Source: Botrytis cinerea B05.10
Taxonomy: Eukaryota; Ascomycota; Leotiomycetes; Helotiales; Sclerotiniaceae
Assembly: GCF_000143535.2 (NCBI RefSeq)
Contig: NC_037321.1
Span: 62,001-126,000 of the forward strand
Direction: 5' to 3'
DNA: 64,000 nt
The position numbers were made by a program, and so were the translations under genes. Shown one piece after another: positions 32,638-43,180 of the stretch (position 1 is its first letter; each line of letters opens with the position of its first letter). The notes beneath the pieces were generated by a model that made no database searches, was not told the origin of the DNA, and was given only the letters and a program-made list of their open reading frames with translations.

Positions 32638-35455
32638 CGTGATGCTTGGAATTGAATATTTTCATCTATCTTGATGCTATTCTAAGGTTATTTCGGGAGT
32701 TTTACGACTTAATATAAATACTGTTCTTCAACTCTCACACCATGGCTGCATGTAAATGTTCATCACAAGGCTCAGCGAATCAGATCGACGTCACCATACA
32801 TGAAGCCAAGAAGTATTGTACTCTGCCTGATTAAGTTTACGTCAAAAACTAGACTGGAGATAGTGAGTATTGCAGAAGTGTAATGTGGTGCTGATGTCTT
32901 GGATACGGATGATGCTTGCCGGGAAGAAAACAAGAGGAAATGGAGACGCAAGGCTAGCGAGTTTATTATGGGTTGCGGGGTAAATAATGTTGCTTGACTT
33001 TCGAAAACTATCACGGAGTCCATAATAGAACCAATGGATTATAGACATAATGAATACTTCCTGGTAGGGCAGTGGCGGAATTTCCATTTCTGTGCAATTG
33101 CAGCGAACGATCATCCTAACCAACCTCATGATCAACGCTTAAAATCCTTCTAGAAGAATATAATCCTTGCTCCCGCAGAAGCTGAGCCTTTTGTCTCCAC
33201 ACCAAGTCACTGTTTAAAGAAGTGCCATGTTTTTCAAAAATATGAATATCTTGTCGGCCACCGGCTAGATGTGTACATCCTGCCGAATTTGGTATCTTCT
33301 GCATTCATATTGGCATTGGTGCGACAGTATTTCATTGCGATTTCTGCATCGGCATTTCCTCAGGAAATTCTGGATCTTCGTAAACTCTAGCATTGGAACC
33401 ACCATAATCTCACACCCTTCTTCCATTATCGTAGTCATCATCGATCTCCTAACATCAGCAGGTTGTCGATCTTGTGTATACTAAATGTCAAGCAACCCGT
33501 CTTTTTTTGACTACACTGGCCAAACATTTATCAGCTCGTAAACCGTTGGCTCCATACTATTTCAATCGTTCGTAACACGTAATCCTTTGAATCTATTCTC
33601 CCGTTCTTACCATTTTCTACCTCGTACCAACTTCCTCAAGTTCTTCGCAAAAAGTATACTCCTTCTCTCGATCTAATATTCGTATTATGGGTGGATCCAA
33701 TGGGTCAAAGCCAAGCTATTTGAGCCCTACAGTGTCGGCATCTTGATAAACGATTACCCTCCTTTTCAACGGTCATCTATAAGTTCAATAGCTATATCCG
33801 CCAAAATACCTTTTCAAGCAACATTAATCGAGAAAGATTATGATCCTACCCCCTCTCTAGATGCCGGTTTTTTTTTGAGACGATAGAGTATTGTCAATGT
33901 GTCTTGACATTTGCTTGATGGAGAAGATGTTCGATAACTTGAGCCAGATTGAGTTCTGGTATCCAAGAAGTGTTCTATTTCGGAGAAGGTACTATACCGT
34001 CGATCATTTTCTGGACTTCATTCTAGGTCGTCCCTGTTGTTGCTATTTTAATACGAGAGCTAAGGTTAACAATTTCACAGAGTAAGTTTGAAGTCTTGAG
34101 AACTAAAGTATGAAACATGAGCTAGTGGATTGGATGGGAACCGTAGATCCAATGACGATATATCGCTGCCGTTAACTTTAAATACTGAACATTGAAATTG
34201 TCAATGCATAGCCTATGGCTTGACAGCGATCAATTTTGAATTTTGTCCTTCCGTGATATTATATCGAAATAGTATGATCAAAGTGTAAATGAAAATCGTG
34301 TAGGGCCAAGCTGTACACCCAGTTCTCCTGCGGAGGAAGAGTAGCAACATGTTGGTATCAACCCTGTTGAACTCACTAGATTTTAACCTAGTATCATAGT
34401 AGAGAATGACCGCAATAATTATCAGAGATCCATCACCCTCGAACCATGTGCGAGAATTTCTTCACCAGATCAGTTTTTCCAATAGTCCAGACTGCAGTTT
34501 ATTTTAAGATCTTAGTTTTGAGGTTCTGTAGATATTATCATCGACTTCGGAGATTCATTTTTATAAACGATATTAAATCGATTTGATAACAAACGTAATT
34601 GAACCTTTGCCATGATGTAAATATTTATTGGAGGAAGTTGGATATTGTAAACCTTTCGATTGCTGGTCTACAGTCCGGACTATCAAACAGCCTGCCCAGG
34701 GCGCAGATCAGTCTAGCCATAATACAATTTTCTGGACCATATTACAAGTTCAGATCATTGGAATAGACCTGTACATGAAATAAACTTCATCTATTCGGAC
34801 GCACTAACTCCAGTATTTCACAGTACTTTGTTCAAGGCTGATTGGTATATTCCACTTGGTTATCACGGGGTTCGCACGATTGTGCGGTTGGTTTAAAAGC
34901 AAGACTGTGTCTCTCGAGACAATGAAGATGATGAAGTCAGTCATTTGAGATAACATGTATTGGTCCCGAGTCAAGCTAACGTGAGAGGGAGCTCCTGATA
35001 CGCTGCCAATAGGGTTGCTAGAGACGATGGATGCAGTAAAATCAAGATGATTGCAAAGTTCAGTAGAAATGGAAAGCTCAAATTTCTCAAGGTAGAAGCA
35101 AATAGCAAATCGTAAATAGCAAGTAGCAATCATTAGTAATACGATTAGTGTTGATCTTCCTAGCAATAGAGCATAGGAAACGAGAAGCACTCGCTAGTGA
35201 ATCAACAATACTGAATTTAATCCAAGAAGAAAACTCTCTTGGGAGCAATAATGCATTCTTAAGTGAAAAGCACGAAAATCATAAAGCGATTTAGAAGGCT
35301 TCTAGAAGCATTTCGGTAGAGTAGATCCCGCTCCCCGTGTGCATTCCGAGTCAGCTCCACCAACAAATTTGGTGACCAACCAATTCACCTAAACATGAAA
35401 ACTTTTTACAACAGGATTCATCTATTCAGAAAGCTGCATACCTAATATATTAACA
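32638..35455. other. Gene-poor region upstream of tRNA cluster
   Basis: I find no supportable protein gene in this 2.8 kb. A 128-codon minus-strand frame (34804-35190) lacks a domain and has unusual composition, so I left it out. The sequence is AT-rich. The left end should hold the promoter of the RS-rich gene. Confidence 0.5.
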
Positions 35456-35542
35456 GGCCTGATAGTTCAGTGGTAGAATTCTTGCTTTGGGTTGTTCAAT
35501 CTAAATTGTAAGAGGTCTCCGGTTCGATCCCGGATTAGGCCC
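35456..35542 (+). tRNA. tRNA-Pro (anticodon TGG), intron-containing
   Basis: Acceptor GGCCTGA pairs with TTAGGCC, with discriminator C at 35542. The anticodon stem CTTGC/GTAAG (one G-U pair) encloses loop TTTGGG-T with TGG at 35488-35490. A 15-nt intron (35492-35506) follows position 37. The T arm TCCGG-TTCGATC-CCGGA is intact. Confidence 0.95.
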
Positions 35543-36175
35543 TAACTGATATTTCTTTTGCTTTTGTGGATGTTTTAATTATGTGAGGAGGAATTCTGCG
35601 CAAATATTTCATTTGAACTTTTATTTTAAATCGCAGAAGGCACAAGAAGTAAAAATCCACGTAAAAATCCAGGACGAAGTAGAGATAGATGATGGAGATA
35701 TTACATGGCGGTCAAATAGATGGTAAGCAGTAGTAATAGGTAGGTAGGTGGCAGGCACTGCAGGTAGCCTTTTTATACCAGCGTGTTTTTTTCATTCGAG
35801 TGGGAACACTCCACTGCAGCGGGATGGATGTAGGATGAATTAGTAGAAATCTAATCGAATAAGTATACGGAGTAGTCCCTATTGTTGAGTGGTGTTTAGA
35901 TGAGTGAATCATCTATGTGTTATTCTAGCTATTTCAGATAACCATTAAAGAATTTTATAAGGTTGTACTACGCGTGTGACTACCACGCTTGATACGAGGG
36001 ATGGTTATATATGAGAAGAGCACATCCAACTATCATAGAGGGAGGGCCAACGCACAACGACTCAAAAAGAAGACACACGATTTTTAGCTTTTATTTTCCG
36101 TTGCGTGCAAAGTAAACATTTATTCAAACAAGATACCCCCTTTCATCAAATGAAGCAAACAGTTTCCAAAATCCA
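35543..36175. other. Spacer between tRNA-Pro and tRNA-Ser
   Basis: No gene or repeat can be supported. Short T runs follow the tRNA-Pro gene and may end its transcription. Confidence 0.5.
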
Positions 36176-36270
36176 GGCATGTTGCCAGAGTGGTTAATGG
36201 GTAAGACTTGAATGAATAATTCGGTTATCTTATGGTTTCGGCCTCGTAGGTTCAAATCCTGCACATGTCG
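36176..36270 (+). tRNA. tRNA-Ser (anticodon TGA), intron-containing
   Basis: Acceptor GGCATGT pairs with ACATGTC, with discriminator G at 36270. The anticodon stem TAAGA/TCTTA encloses loop CTTGAA-A with TGA at 36209-36211. A 14-nt intron (36213-36226) follows position 37. A long variable arm (tggtttcggcc region) fits a class II tRNA. The T arm GTAGG-TTCAAAT-CCTGC is intact, and TTTT follows directly. Confidence 0.92.
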
Positions 36271-36827
36271 TTTTGTCAGTTCGACTTCTATTTTGCTGTT
36301 GTTCTTCGTGAACAAACCTATTTTGGTACCGTTGTCTGTTTATTTTCTTGCGTTCTCAGAAGGAGAAGAAAAGAAAAAGGTTCTGATCGTTTTTAATGTG
36401 GAGATTTTATGGGAGCTAAAAATTATTTTGGCTCCATCTGCTTTTCTGAAGGTGATTCCCCAACCCCCACCACAGGTCCTCTAACATTTCAACCCACCAC
36501 AATTTCTTCAATTTTTCACTATCTTCAACTGCTTTAAAATCAAAGTGATCCTCATGAAAAGGGCAAAAGGAAATTATATCATTACTATGAGAATCAAACA
36601 CTTTTCCAGGAAGCGATTGACAGGTGTACACACACATTTACATATATACATAAAAGTCTACCGAATGCAATCCCTAACGAACAAAAGTTTTGATGTCCAT
36701 TTCAAGCATCTAAATCTCCCGGAGATGCTTTCGATTGGCATTTCCACAGATACACACACACACAGGGGCGTTATTTCCAAAAATCAAACCCTGAGAATAA
36801 ACTTGAAATGCCAAAAAGCGTCAAAAA
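36271..36827. other. Spacer between tRNA-Ser and inverted tRNA-Ile
   Basis: Nothing supportable is seen apart from a short CA run near 36755. Open frames are short and motif-free. Confidence 0.5.
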
Positions 36828-36930
36828 TGATCACTGGCGGTTTCGAACCGCCGACCTTGGCGTGCCAAACCTTACTGATGAATCAGAACAGATATTAGCA
36901 CCACGCTCTAACCAACTGAGCTAAGCGACC
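36828..36930 (-). tRNA. tRNA-Ile (anticodon AAT), intron-containing, inverted copy
   Basis: This is the same tRNA as at 31065-31167 but on the opposite strand. The mature sequence matches, with the anticodon complementary to 36894-36896. The 29-nt intron differs from the other copy at one base (gattcatcag versus gattcgtcag). A T5 run follows the 3' end on the minus strand. Flanks of the two copies differ outside the gene. Confidence 0.97.
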
Positions 36931-37507
36931 TGATTATTTGATGGGAAGGAGAAGCTTGTGTGTCTATACATCGAAACAAACACTTTGCTTCGATGTGTGG
37001 TGAATGTAGTGGGGGAACGGGGATGAAATCTATGTGGATGGATGGTGGGTATGAGGGGCGGTATCGGGGACGGATGGACTCAATGCATGCATTAGTCGGT
37101 GTTCGTTGAGCTTGGCACGCGAATGCACGGGTTTCGATGTGATAGCTTGTTTGTATATCAGAAGAATTTGAGGAGGGGAACTGGAGGCTCGCAAGTAGAA
37201 TCTATATACCATGCTCGATCAAGTGCGTGAGCTCGACAGATGTTCACGGTATTACCGATTTCTCAGATATGAGGCTCTTAGATTCCCAGCTGCTTCTCAG
37301 CCACTATCCAGAATATAAGTTGGAGTATATCTACCCCGCCATCTACATAGGAGTCGCCCAACACATCGACGTGTACTCGAGTACAGCTCAGATGGTCGAG
37401 GAAAGAAAGAAGTCACCTCTAAATTGATTCGATAATTTAATATCCCATTAACTAAAGCTACCAACTCCATCGTGTATCCAGTCGCCGTCGCCATCGTCAT
37501 AAACAAC
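36931..37507. other. Spacer between tRNA-Ile and the monooxygenase 3' end
   Basis: No gene is recognised. Confidence 0.5.
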
Positions 37508-39507
37508 TCAAATATCATCATACTTCGTAATACCCTCCACCAATCCCTTGATCAACAACGCCAATCTCTTACTCTGCCATCTACACAAAGCCAGATTTCC
37601 ACCCATAAACCAAAATCCTTCATGACCAGTCTTCCTCCAGATAGTTCTCACTTCTCCCTCTTCATCAAATCCCCAAACATCCCTAACTCGATCTGCCACT
37701 TCATCTCCAAATATTTTCCTGCATTGTGTTCTCATGTTCAAGTATCCTGTTGCAAATACAATTTCGTCCGCTTCGATTAATGAGCCATCTGCGAATTCCA
37801 TACCATTTTCTTTGATACTCGTGATTTCTTGACCTTGCTTGACTTTAATTTTTCCATCGACTATAAGTTGAGAACATCCGACATCCATATAGTACCCTCC
37901 ACCGCGTTGAAGATATTTCATCCAAAGACCCGATTCATCTGGTCCTTTATCAAGTTTGAATCCTGCCTTTTCAAGGCCTTGAAGTAATTTCTCATCAATC
38001 TTACGCACTTGTTTGGTACCTTCAACACTCAATTTCTTGAGCACTGGATTTGGCATGCTGTGAAAGACCATATCGGCATCAAAAGTTGGAATCCCATTCT
38101 CTCCATAGAGACTGGCTTGAGCATTTGCACTTGTTTCTGAACCAATAACATATGTGGTTGATCGTTGAACAATAGTTACTTCATAGCCATGTTCGTATAG
38201 ATCTTGAGCAATGTCATGACCAGAATTACAACAACCAACCACGATTGCTTTTTTATTCTGACCACGAGATTCAGTTGCTCCAGGGAATTTGGATGAATGA
38301 ACGACTTGGCCTTTGAAGGTATCGATTCCTTTGATGTGAGAAGGAAAGTTTGGCTCTCCACTCGCACCGGTTGCTTGTATGATGTGCTGTAGAGAATTAG
38401 TAACTACTCACTGGGAGAATCGCGAAATGACATACTTTTGGATGAACAATCCTCGTCTCCTTCTGTCCGTTTCTGGTCCTCTCTAGAGTGACTGTCCACT
38501 GTTTGGTTTGATCACTCCATGAAGTCTTGGTAATAGTAGTTTGAGTCCAAGCATTAAGTTCCAATAAACTAACATATGCTTCAAACCAATCACCTAATTT
38601 ATCCTTGGGAGTAAACACTGGCCAATTCTCAGGAAAAGGTAGATATGGGAGATGATCAAACCAAACGGGATCATGAAGAACCAGTTGATGATATCTCGTT
38701 CTCCAATTATCACCAATTCGTTCTTCTCGATCAACCATGAGTGATGTAACACCAAGCATTTTAAGTCTTGCCGCTACTGTTAAGCCACCTTGTCCAGCAC
38801 CTAAAGAATGTTAACGTTGCACTTGAACTTTTCTATGCTTTGCAATTGAAATACTTACCAAGGATCAATACCGTTGGCTCCGTTCCATTACCAAAATCTT
38901 TCTCAAGATTTCTCTTATCCAGCCAATTTTCTTTCTCCGTCTTCTCTCCATGCTTCACACCATACGGCCTCTTCTTTCCCACACTCTCTTCATAGCCATT
39001 CAAGTTTTCCAGAAAAGTATAGAGCGTAAAAGCTTTCCATGCTCCCTCATCATTTACTAATCTAGCAATTCCAGCCCCCTTACCAACATCCGTCTCAACC
39101 GTTATGAAAACCTGAATAACATTCGTCTCTCCATCAGTATCAAGTGGCGTTAATTTGGGTGAGCGAAACTCTGAACTCGAATCAAGTGCAATGGATTTCA
39201 AGCGGGAGCCTTTTGTTTTATTGAAGAGTTCGAGGATTTTGGAAGGACCATGCAGAACGTGAAAGTCCCATGAAAGACATAATTGATCGCGCCAATATGA
39301 TTCTTCCACGAAAAGAGTAGAAAGGGATGAAATGTCAGCAGAGGCGATGGTTTGATTAAAGCGATCAACAAAGTCCAAAGCAACTTTTGTAGTATCGATG
39401 GATTTCTCAGCTGTAGATTTAGGGAGGTTGGCGAGTCGTAATTGGAATGAGCCAGGCTCGACTCGTTGGGATGATGGTAAAGGGTTTTCAACTTCAATGC
39501 TTCCCAT
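37508..39507 (-). CDS. NTF2-like/flavin-containing monooxygenase fusion
   Basis: Three exons on the minus strand, 39507-38859, 38800-38436 and 38386-37508, give 630 residues. Residues ~35-175 look like an NTF2/SnoaL-type domain (FVDRFNQTIASADISSLSTL and SYWRDQLCLSWDF patterns). The FAD Rossmann motif is VLILGAGQGGLTVAARL (~217-222), rebuilt across intron 1. The NADPH motif is VVGCCNSGHDIAQDL (~385), and FATGY (~548) is the typical late flavin-monooxygenase signature. This layout is known in fungal FMOs related to plant YUCCA and bacterial Baeyer-Villiger-like enzymes. They oxygenate small substrates using NADPH and O2. The substrate cannot be told. Length and motifs are complete, so I expect an active enzyme. 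Confidence 0.88.
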
Positions 39508-40626
39508 GTTGACACGTTACAGTTGTTTGGGTATGGATTTACCGTGTTGTATGAAATAGTATGTATATCTAAAAGTTACAAGGTGGTGAACGAATATTTA
39601 TGTTTAACAACGCATTTGGGATCATCAATGAATACTCCTCTTTTCGGTAGACCTTCCTACATACGTGGACTGCATGACACAAAACTCGCCGTGTGTGATT
39701 TCAGTCTACGAGTACAAAAATCTCTCCTATTCATATGATGCTGTCGTGCTCGAAGTTTAGTCTCCTAGAGAAGCCAATAGTCGAAACATTGAGGGAGTCT
39801 CGGAGTCTGGGGAAAAATTACCCCGCACAACATGACGTCGGCTAACCTTCCATTTCCAAAGGGATCCTTTCGACCATATAGAAATAGACCGGTACCTGTG
39901 CTAATAAGTGCTACTGCACAAGTAGGAGTGTTATTCACTTTGAGGATAGTAATACGATCGTGCGAGACTCTCATGTCAAGCGTATTCCTGTGTGTAAGTA
40001 GATCCTTGGCAGACCATATGAGCTGAGCTACTTCACAGTATTTCAGCTCATATCTCAATTTGGGTGGTTGAAAGAACAGTCCCGCCGACTCGAGTATATT
40101 CACCAGACGAGTCCCGCTCCTCCGTCTTTAATCGCCTCAAATCCAGGGTCAAGACTAGGCGGCTTCTGTGATAGATTGTGTTGTGGTTGCTACCAGCCTA
40201 AGTCTTGTGCATGTTTCTTCCTCTAGCCCACAAATTCCGGTAAGCATCCGTTTCGAAACGATGACTCCTAAATATTTGTAACGGCCAGGCTATCTTCGGT
40301 CAGAGTTGTTTTGAGGACCTGAATACTTCCTTTGGGTTTGAGATATGGGCAGAAACAGCTATAAGTCTATGACTTACCCACTTACATCTATCTATCAGAA
40401 GTGGGATGAACGAGGCATCTATCTGTATATATGAATCTAGTGATTATGGATGAGTCACATGTTTCCCAACAAATAATAAGCATGCTGGACAGCCACCCTC
40501 GTCCTCTCTGTCATATCTCTGTATCGAATTGATAGATCTACAAGTCAGTTTAACTTTCAAACATTCTTACCAGTCGAATCTATTCATCCGACATTGGCGA
40601 GACAATCTCAAATTCTAGCTCCAACA
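39508..40626. promoter_or_regulatory. Divergent promoter region between monooxygenase and acetyltransferase
   Basis: This is the outward-facing gap for two genes. A 112-codon minus-strand frame (39765-40103) shows no domain. No specific sites are claimed. Confidence 0.4.
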
Positions 40627-41396
40627 ATGGCAACACCCCCTCCAAATCCCATTGCAAAATCACGCATTCGTGAAGCAGAACCCAAAGACATCGACGCCAT
40701 CAGAACGGGCATGATTGCCTCCCTCAGCTCTGATCCAACATGGCGATTTCGATTCATCAATCGTGATAAATATCCCGAAGATCTATACAAGTATTCTCGT
40801 CTCTTCATTGAGCTCATGGTTTCTGGAAAGTTCCCAGACTACCTGACTATGATTGTGGAAGTTGAAGAAGATTCCGTTTGGAAAGTCGCTGCTTTGTCTA
40901 TATGGGATGCTTCGTATGTGAATAGACGGATATTTAAAGCAAAAGGGGAAACATATAATCCTCCAACGCGTACAGTGTTCCCCCCAACAAGTTCAAACCC
41001 TCAAGAAACTAACTTCATCAAGCGGGAGAAGCGATGGAAGCAGCTGGTGTAAACACTCGAAGAGACGTAGATCCCACTTACGATGCAGCTTTTATAAAAG
41101 CTATTGGTGAAGCCCGAAAGGAATTTACTGAGATGTTTAATGGTGATGAATTCTATCTCGCCTTGATAGGCACTCATCCAGACTTTCGGCGTCGAGGTTA
41201 TGCTACTCAACTCTTGAAATGGGGCATTGAGAGATCTATACGTGATAATGCACCTCTTGTTTTGTCGGCGAGTGCAATGGGGGAACCGACATATCTTGCT
41301 TCTGGATTTGAGGAGTTAGGGAGGGTTCCTATAGTTGCTGAGGGAGATTATGAGAAACAGGAGTTCGTAAAGATGGTTTATAGGCCTAGGAAATGA
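40627..41396 (+). CDS. GNAT-family N-acetyltransferase
   Basis: Two exons, 40627-40969 and 41023-41396, give 238 residues. The N-terminus IREAEPKDIDAIRTGM is the usual opening strand and helix of GNAT proteins. The acetyl-CoA pyrophosphate loop is DFRRRGYATQLL, followed by a C-terminal PTYLASGFEELG segment typical of the fold. The two halves lie in different frames. A 53-nt intron with donor gtacag, branch actaac and acceptor catcaag joins them in frame, so I treat this as splicing, not frameshift. The donor is not optimal, so the exact left boundary is the weak point. The acceptor substrate (small molecule or protein) is unknown. Confidence 0.8.
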
Positions 41397-41562
41397 AGGT
41401 AGAAGAGGAAAATGTGAGCCAGTAGATAAATATAATATCGTTGATCAACTGCTCTAGAACATGTCAGGAGAGAAAGCAATCTGTATATCTCTATGCGCAT
41501 CTCTATAAATCTAATTTAATGAACAGTCTATGTTCTATGGACAAAAACTTGAGCCAAATAGT

Positions 41563-42411
41563 CTATGCCTTCTCACTTTCGAAGTCCTTGATACCGGCAG
41601 CGTAGACTTCCTTGATGGTTGTTTTACCAGCAACAACATCCTTAACTGTTGATAGAATAGAAGTCCAGTCCTCAAAGATTGTGAATGGGACCTTTTCTCT
41701 AACACAGTAGGTAATGAGGTCATGACCCTTTTTGGCGAATAAAAGATCCGTCTCCTTGGCAGCCGAGAGATCTGACACTCCATCTCCAGCGTAAAACATG
41801 GTTGGTCTTTGATCGTCTGGAAGCGCAGCGTATGGTCTGATCTCTCTGGATTTATCATGTCCGAAATGACTATTTTAAATTAGCTTTACCTCCAATAAGT
41901 TTTCTCCCATAGGGCCAAGACTATACCTTTCGTCATGGTAGATAATATTCCAGCCTCCCTCCTCATCAAGACTCTTGAATCCTTCTCTAACTTCAACTTG
42001 GTTACTGACAATCTGAATTTCGGAAGCTTCTTTCTTTCCCAAGAGATGTTCCAATAATGCTCTGATGATTGGTTCCATCCCACCACTCAAAATAACAACT
42101 GGCATATTGTTCTCTCTTGCCCATTCGAAAAACTCCTTGAATCCTGGATCTAATTTGATGTTTTCGATAAGAGTTGATATACATTTGCTGTATGGAGTCT
42201 TGATGCTATCCATCATTGTTTGGAAAGAATCGCGGAAGGTCTTTCTGCCATCGAGAACATCTTTGTTTCCCTGCTTGCGGAGCTCTTGACCAAATCCAAG
42301 ATTGTCTGTCATGAAATCGTTGGAATCGCGGGTTGTGATTGTGCCATCGAAATCGGTGAAGAAGATATATTTCGGCGAGGTTTGCATGGCGGGGAGAGTA
42401 GCTGATCCCAT
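41563..42411 (-). CDS. HAD-superfamily phosphatase, phosphoserine/DKMTP-phosphatase-like
   Basis: Two exons on the minus strand, 42411-41927 and 41869-41563, give 263 residues. The HAD motifs are clear: nucleophile FFTDFDGTIT, motif II VVILSGG, and motif IV YAGDGVSDLSAAKETD. The middle section carries a cap-like helical insert (DNLGFGQELRKQG...). The subfamily resembles the 2,3-diketo-5-methylthiopentyl-1-phosphate phosphatase/MtnX-like and phosphoserine-phosphatase-like group, so a methionine-salvage role is possible but unproven. The 57-nt intron splits a Ser codon in DESHFGHDKS. A 7-bp direct repeat (agttggc) in about four copies lies upstream at 42528-42554. Confidence 0.85.
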
Positions 42412-42527
42412 TGTGAATCGATTGCAGGTGTAATGAAGGTCTGGGTGATGTTATTAGCGACTGATGTTGGATTTCCGCCGACTGGTCTTGAGGGTATGGA
42501 TAAAGAGCAGCATGGTGGGCAGCAGAT

Positions 42528-42554
42528 AGTTGGCAGTTGGCAGTTGGCAGTTGG
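42528..42554. repeat. Seven-base tandem repeat
   Basis: The unit agttggc occurs about 3.9 times in direct tandem, about 120 bp upstream of the HAD phosphatase start. Confidence 0.85.
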
Positions 42555-42762
42555 TCGACGGGATGAAAGGCAGGAAGCGGAGATGAGATAGAAGAGACAG
42601 CGCCATTGTTTGGGTTTTGTTGAAACTGCAAACTTACATTGATAGGAGGGAGGGATTCCAAAGGTGTATAAACGAGCAGCAGAATCAAATATACGCAGGA
42701 GTCTTTCAACACAAATATAATACGGCGTGTTGAATGTATTGAAGTCGGTTGTATGGTATATA

Positions 42763-42783
42763 ATGATGATGATGATGATGATG
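42763..42783. repeat. ATG trinucleotide microsatellite
   Basis: Seven perfect ATG units occur in the gap between the HAD phosphatase and SHE9 genes. Confidence 0.9.
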
Positions 42784-42980
42784 GATAAAGTTATCGTAGT
42801 GGGGTTAAATAAATTTATTCACAATCTCAGACTCGATCAGTGTCAAGCGTAAAAAGTATAATTATACCCCGAGTTTGCCCCTCATCAGCCATCCAACCCA
42901 TGAAAATCACTCTGCATCATCATAAAAGCGGTGAAGGAATGCACTGAAGGAACCCAAAAGGCCCCGAACATTTTACTTAC

Positions 42981-43011
42981 AGGGCGAACAGGGCGAACAG
43001 GGCGAACAGGG
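42981..43011. repeat. Nine-base tandem repeat upstream of SHE9
   Basis: The unit agggcgaac occurs about 3.4 times in perfect tandem, 170 bp before the SHE9 start codon. It is GC-rich against AT-rich flanks. Confidence 0.9.
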
Positions 43012-43180
43012 TTATTGAAGCCCACAACACCATCCGTCAATTGGGTCAGAGACTCAGAGCTCCACTGGAGAGGGAATCTTGACCGAACATTCTCTTCTCT
43101 CACTGCTTGTAAGGGAAAAGGTCAAGGAAAGAGAGAACCGTCCTCACCAAGAAAAAGAGGAAAGTCAATTGTCAATTGCA

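Larger units (their letters stand above)
42412..43180. promoter_or_regulatory. Divergent promoter region between HAD phosphatase and SHE9
   Basis: It contains three short tandem repeats: agttggc about four copies (42528-42554), ATG seven copies (42763-42783), and agggcgaac 3.4 copies (42981-43011). None has spacers or a repeat length suggesting a CRISPR array. The gap serves two outward genes. Confidence 0.5.

Noticed and set aside
34804..35190. 128-codon minus-strand open frame in the tRNA region
   Set aside because: No domain, no supporting gene structure and atypical composition; likely chance.
39765..40103. 112-codon minus-strand open frame between monooxygenase and GNAT
   Set aside because: No recognisable motif, and it lies in the expected divergent promoter.
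40951..41060. Apparent frameshift in the GNAT gene
   Set aside because: A 53-nt intron of normal size with an actaac branch point restores the frame, so splicing is the simpler explanation.
42981..43011. Short direct repeats resembling a CRISPR array
   Set aside because: The units are nine bases in direct tandem without spacers, in a eukaryotic promoter region.
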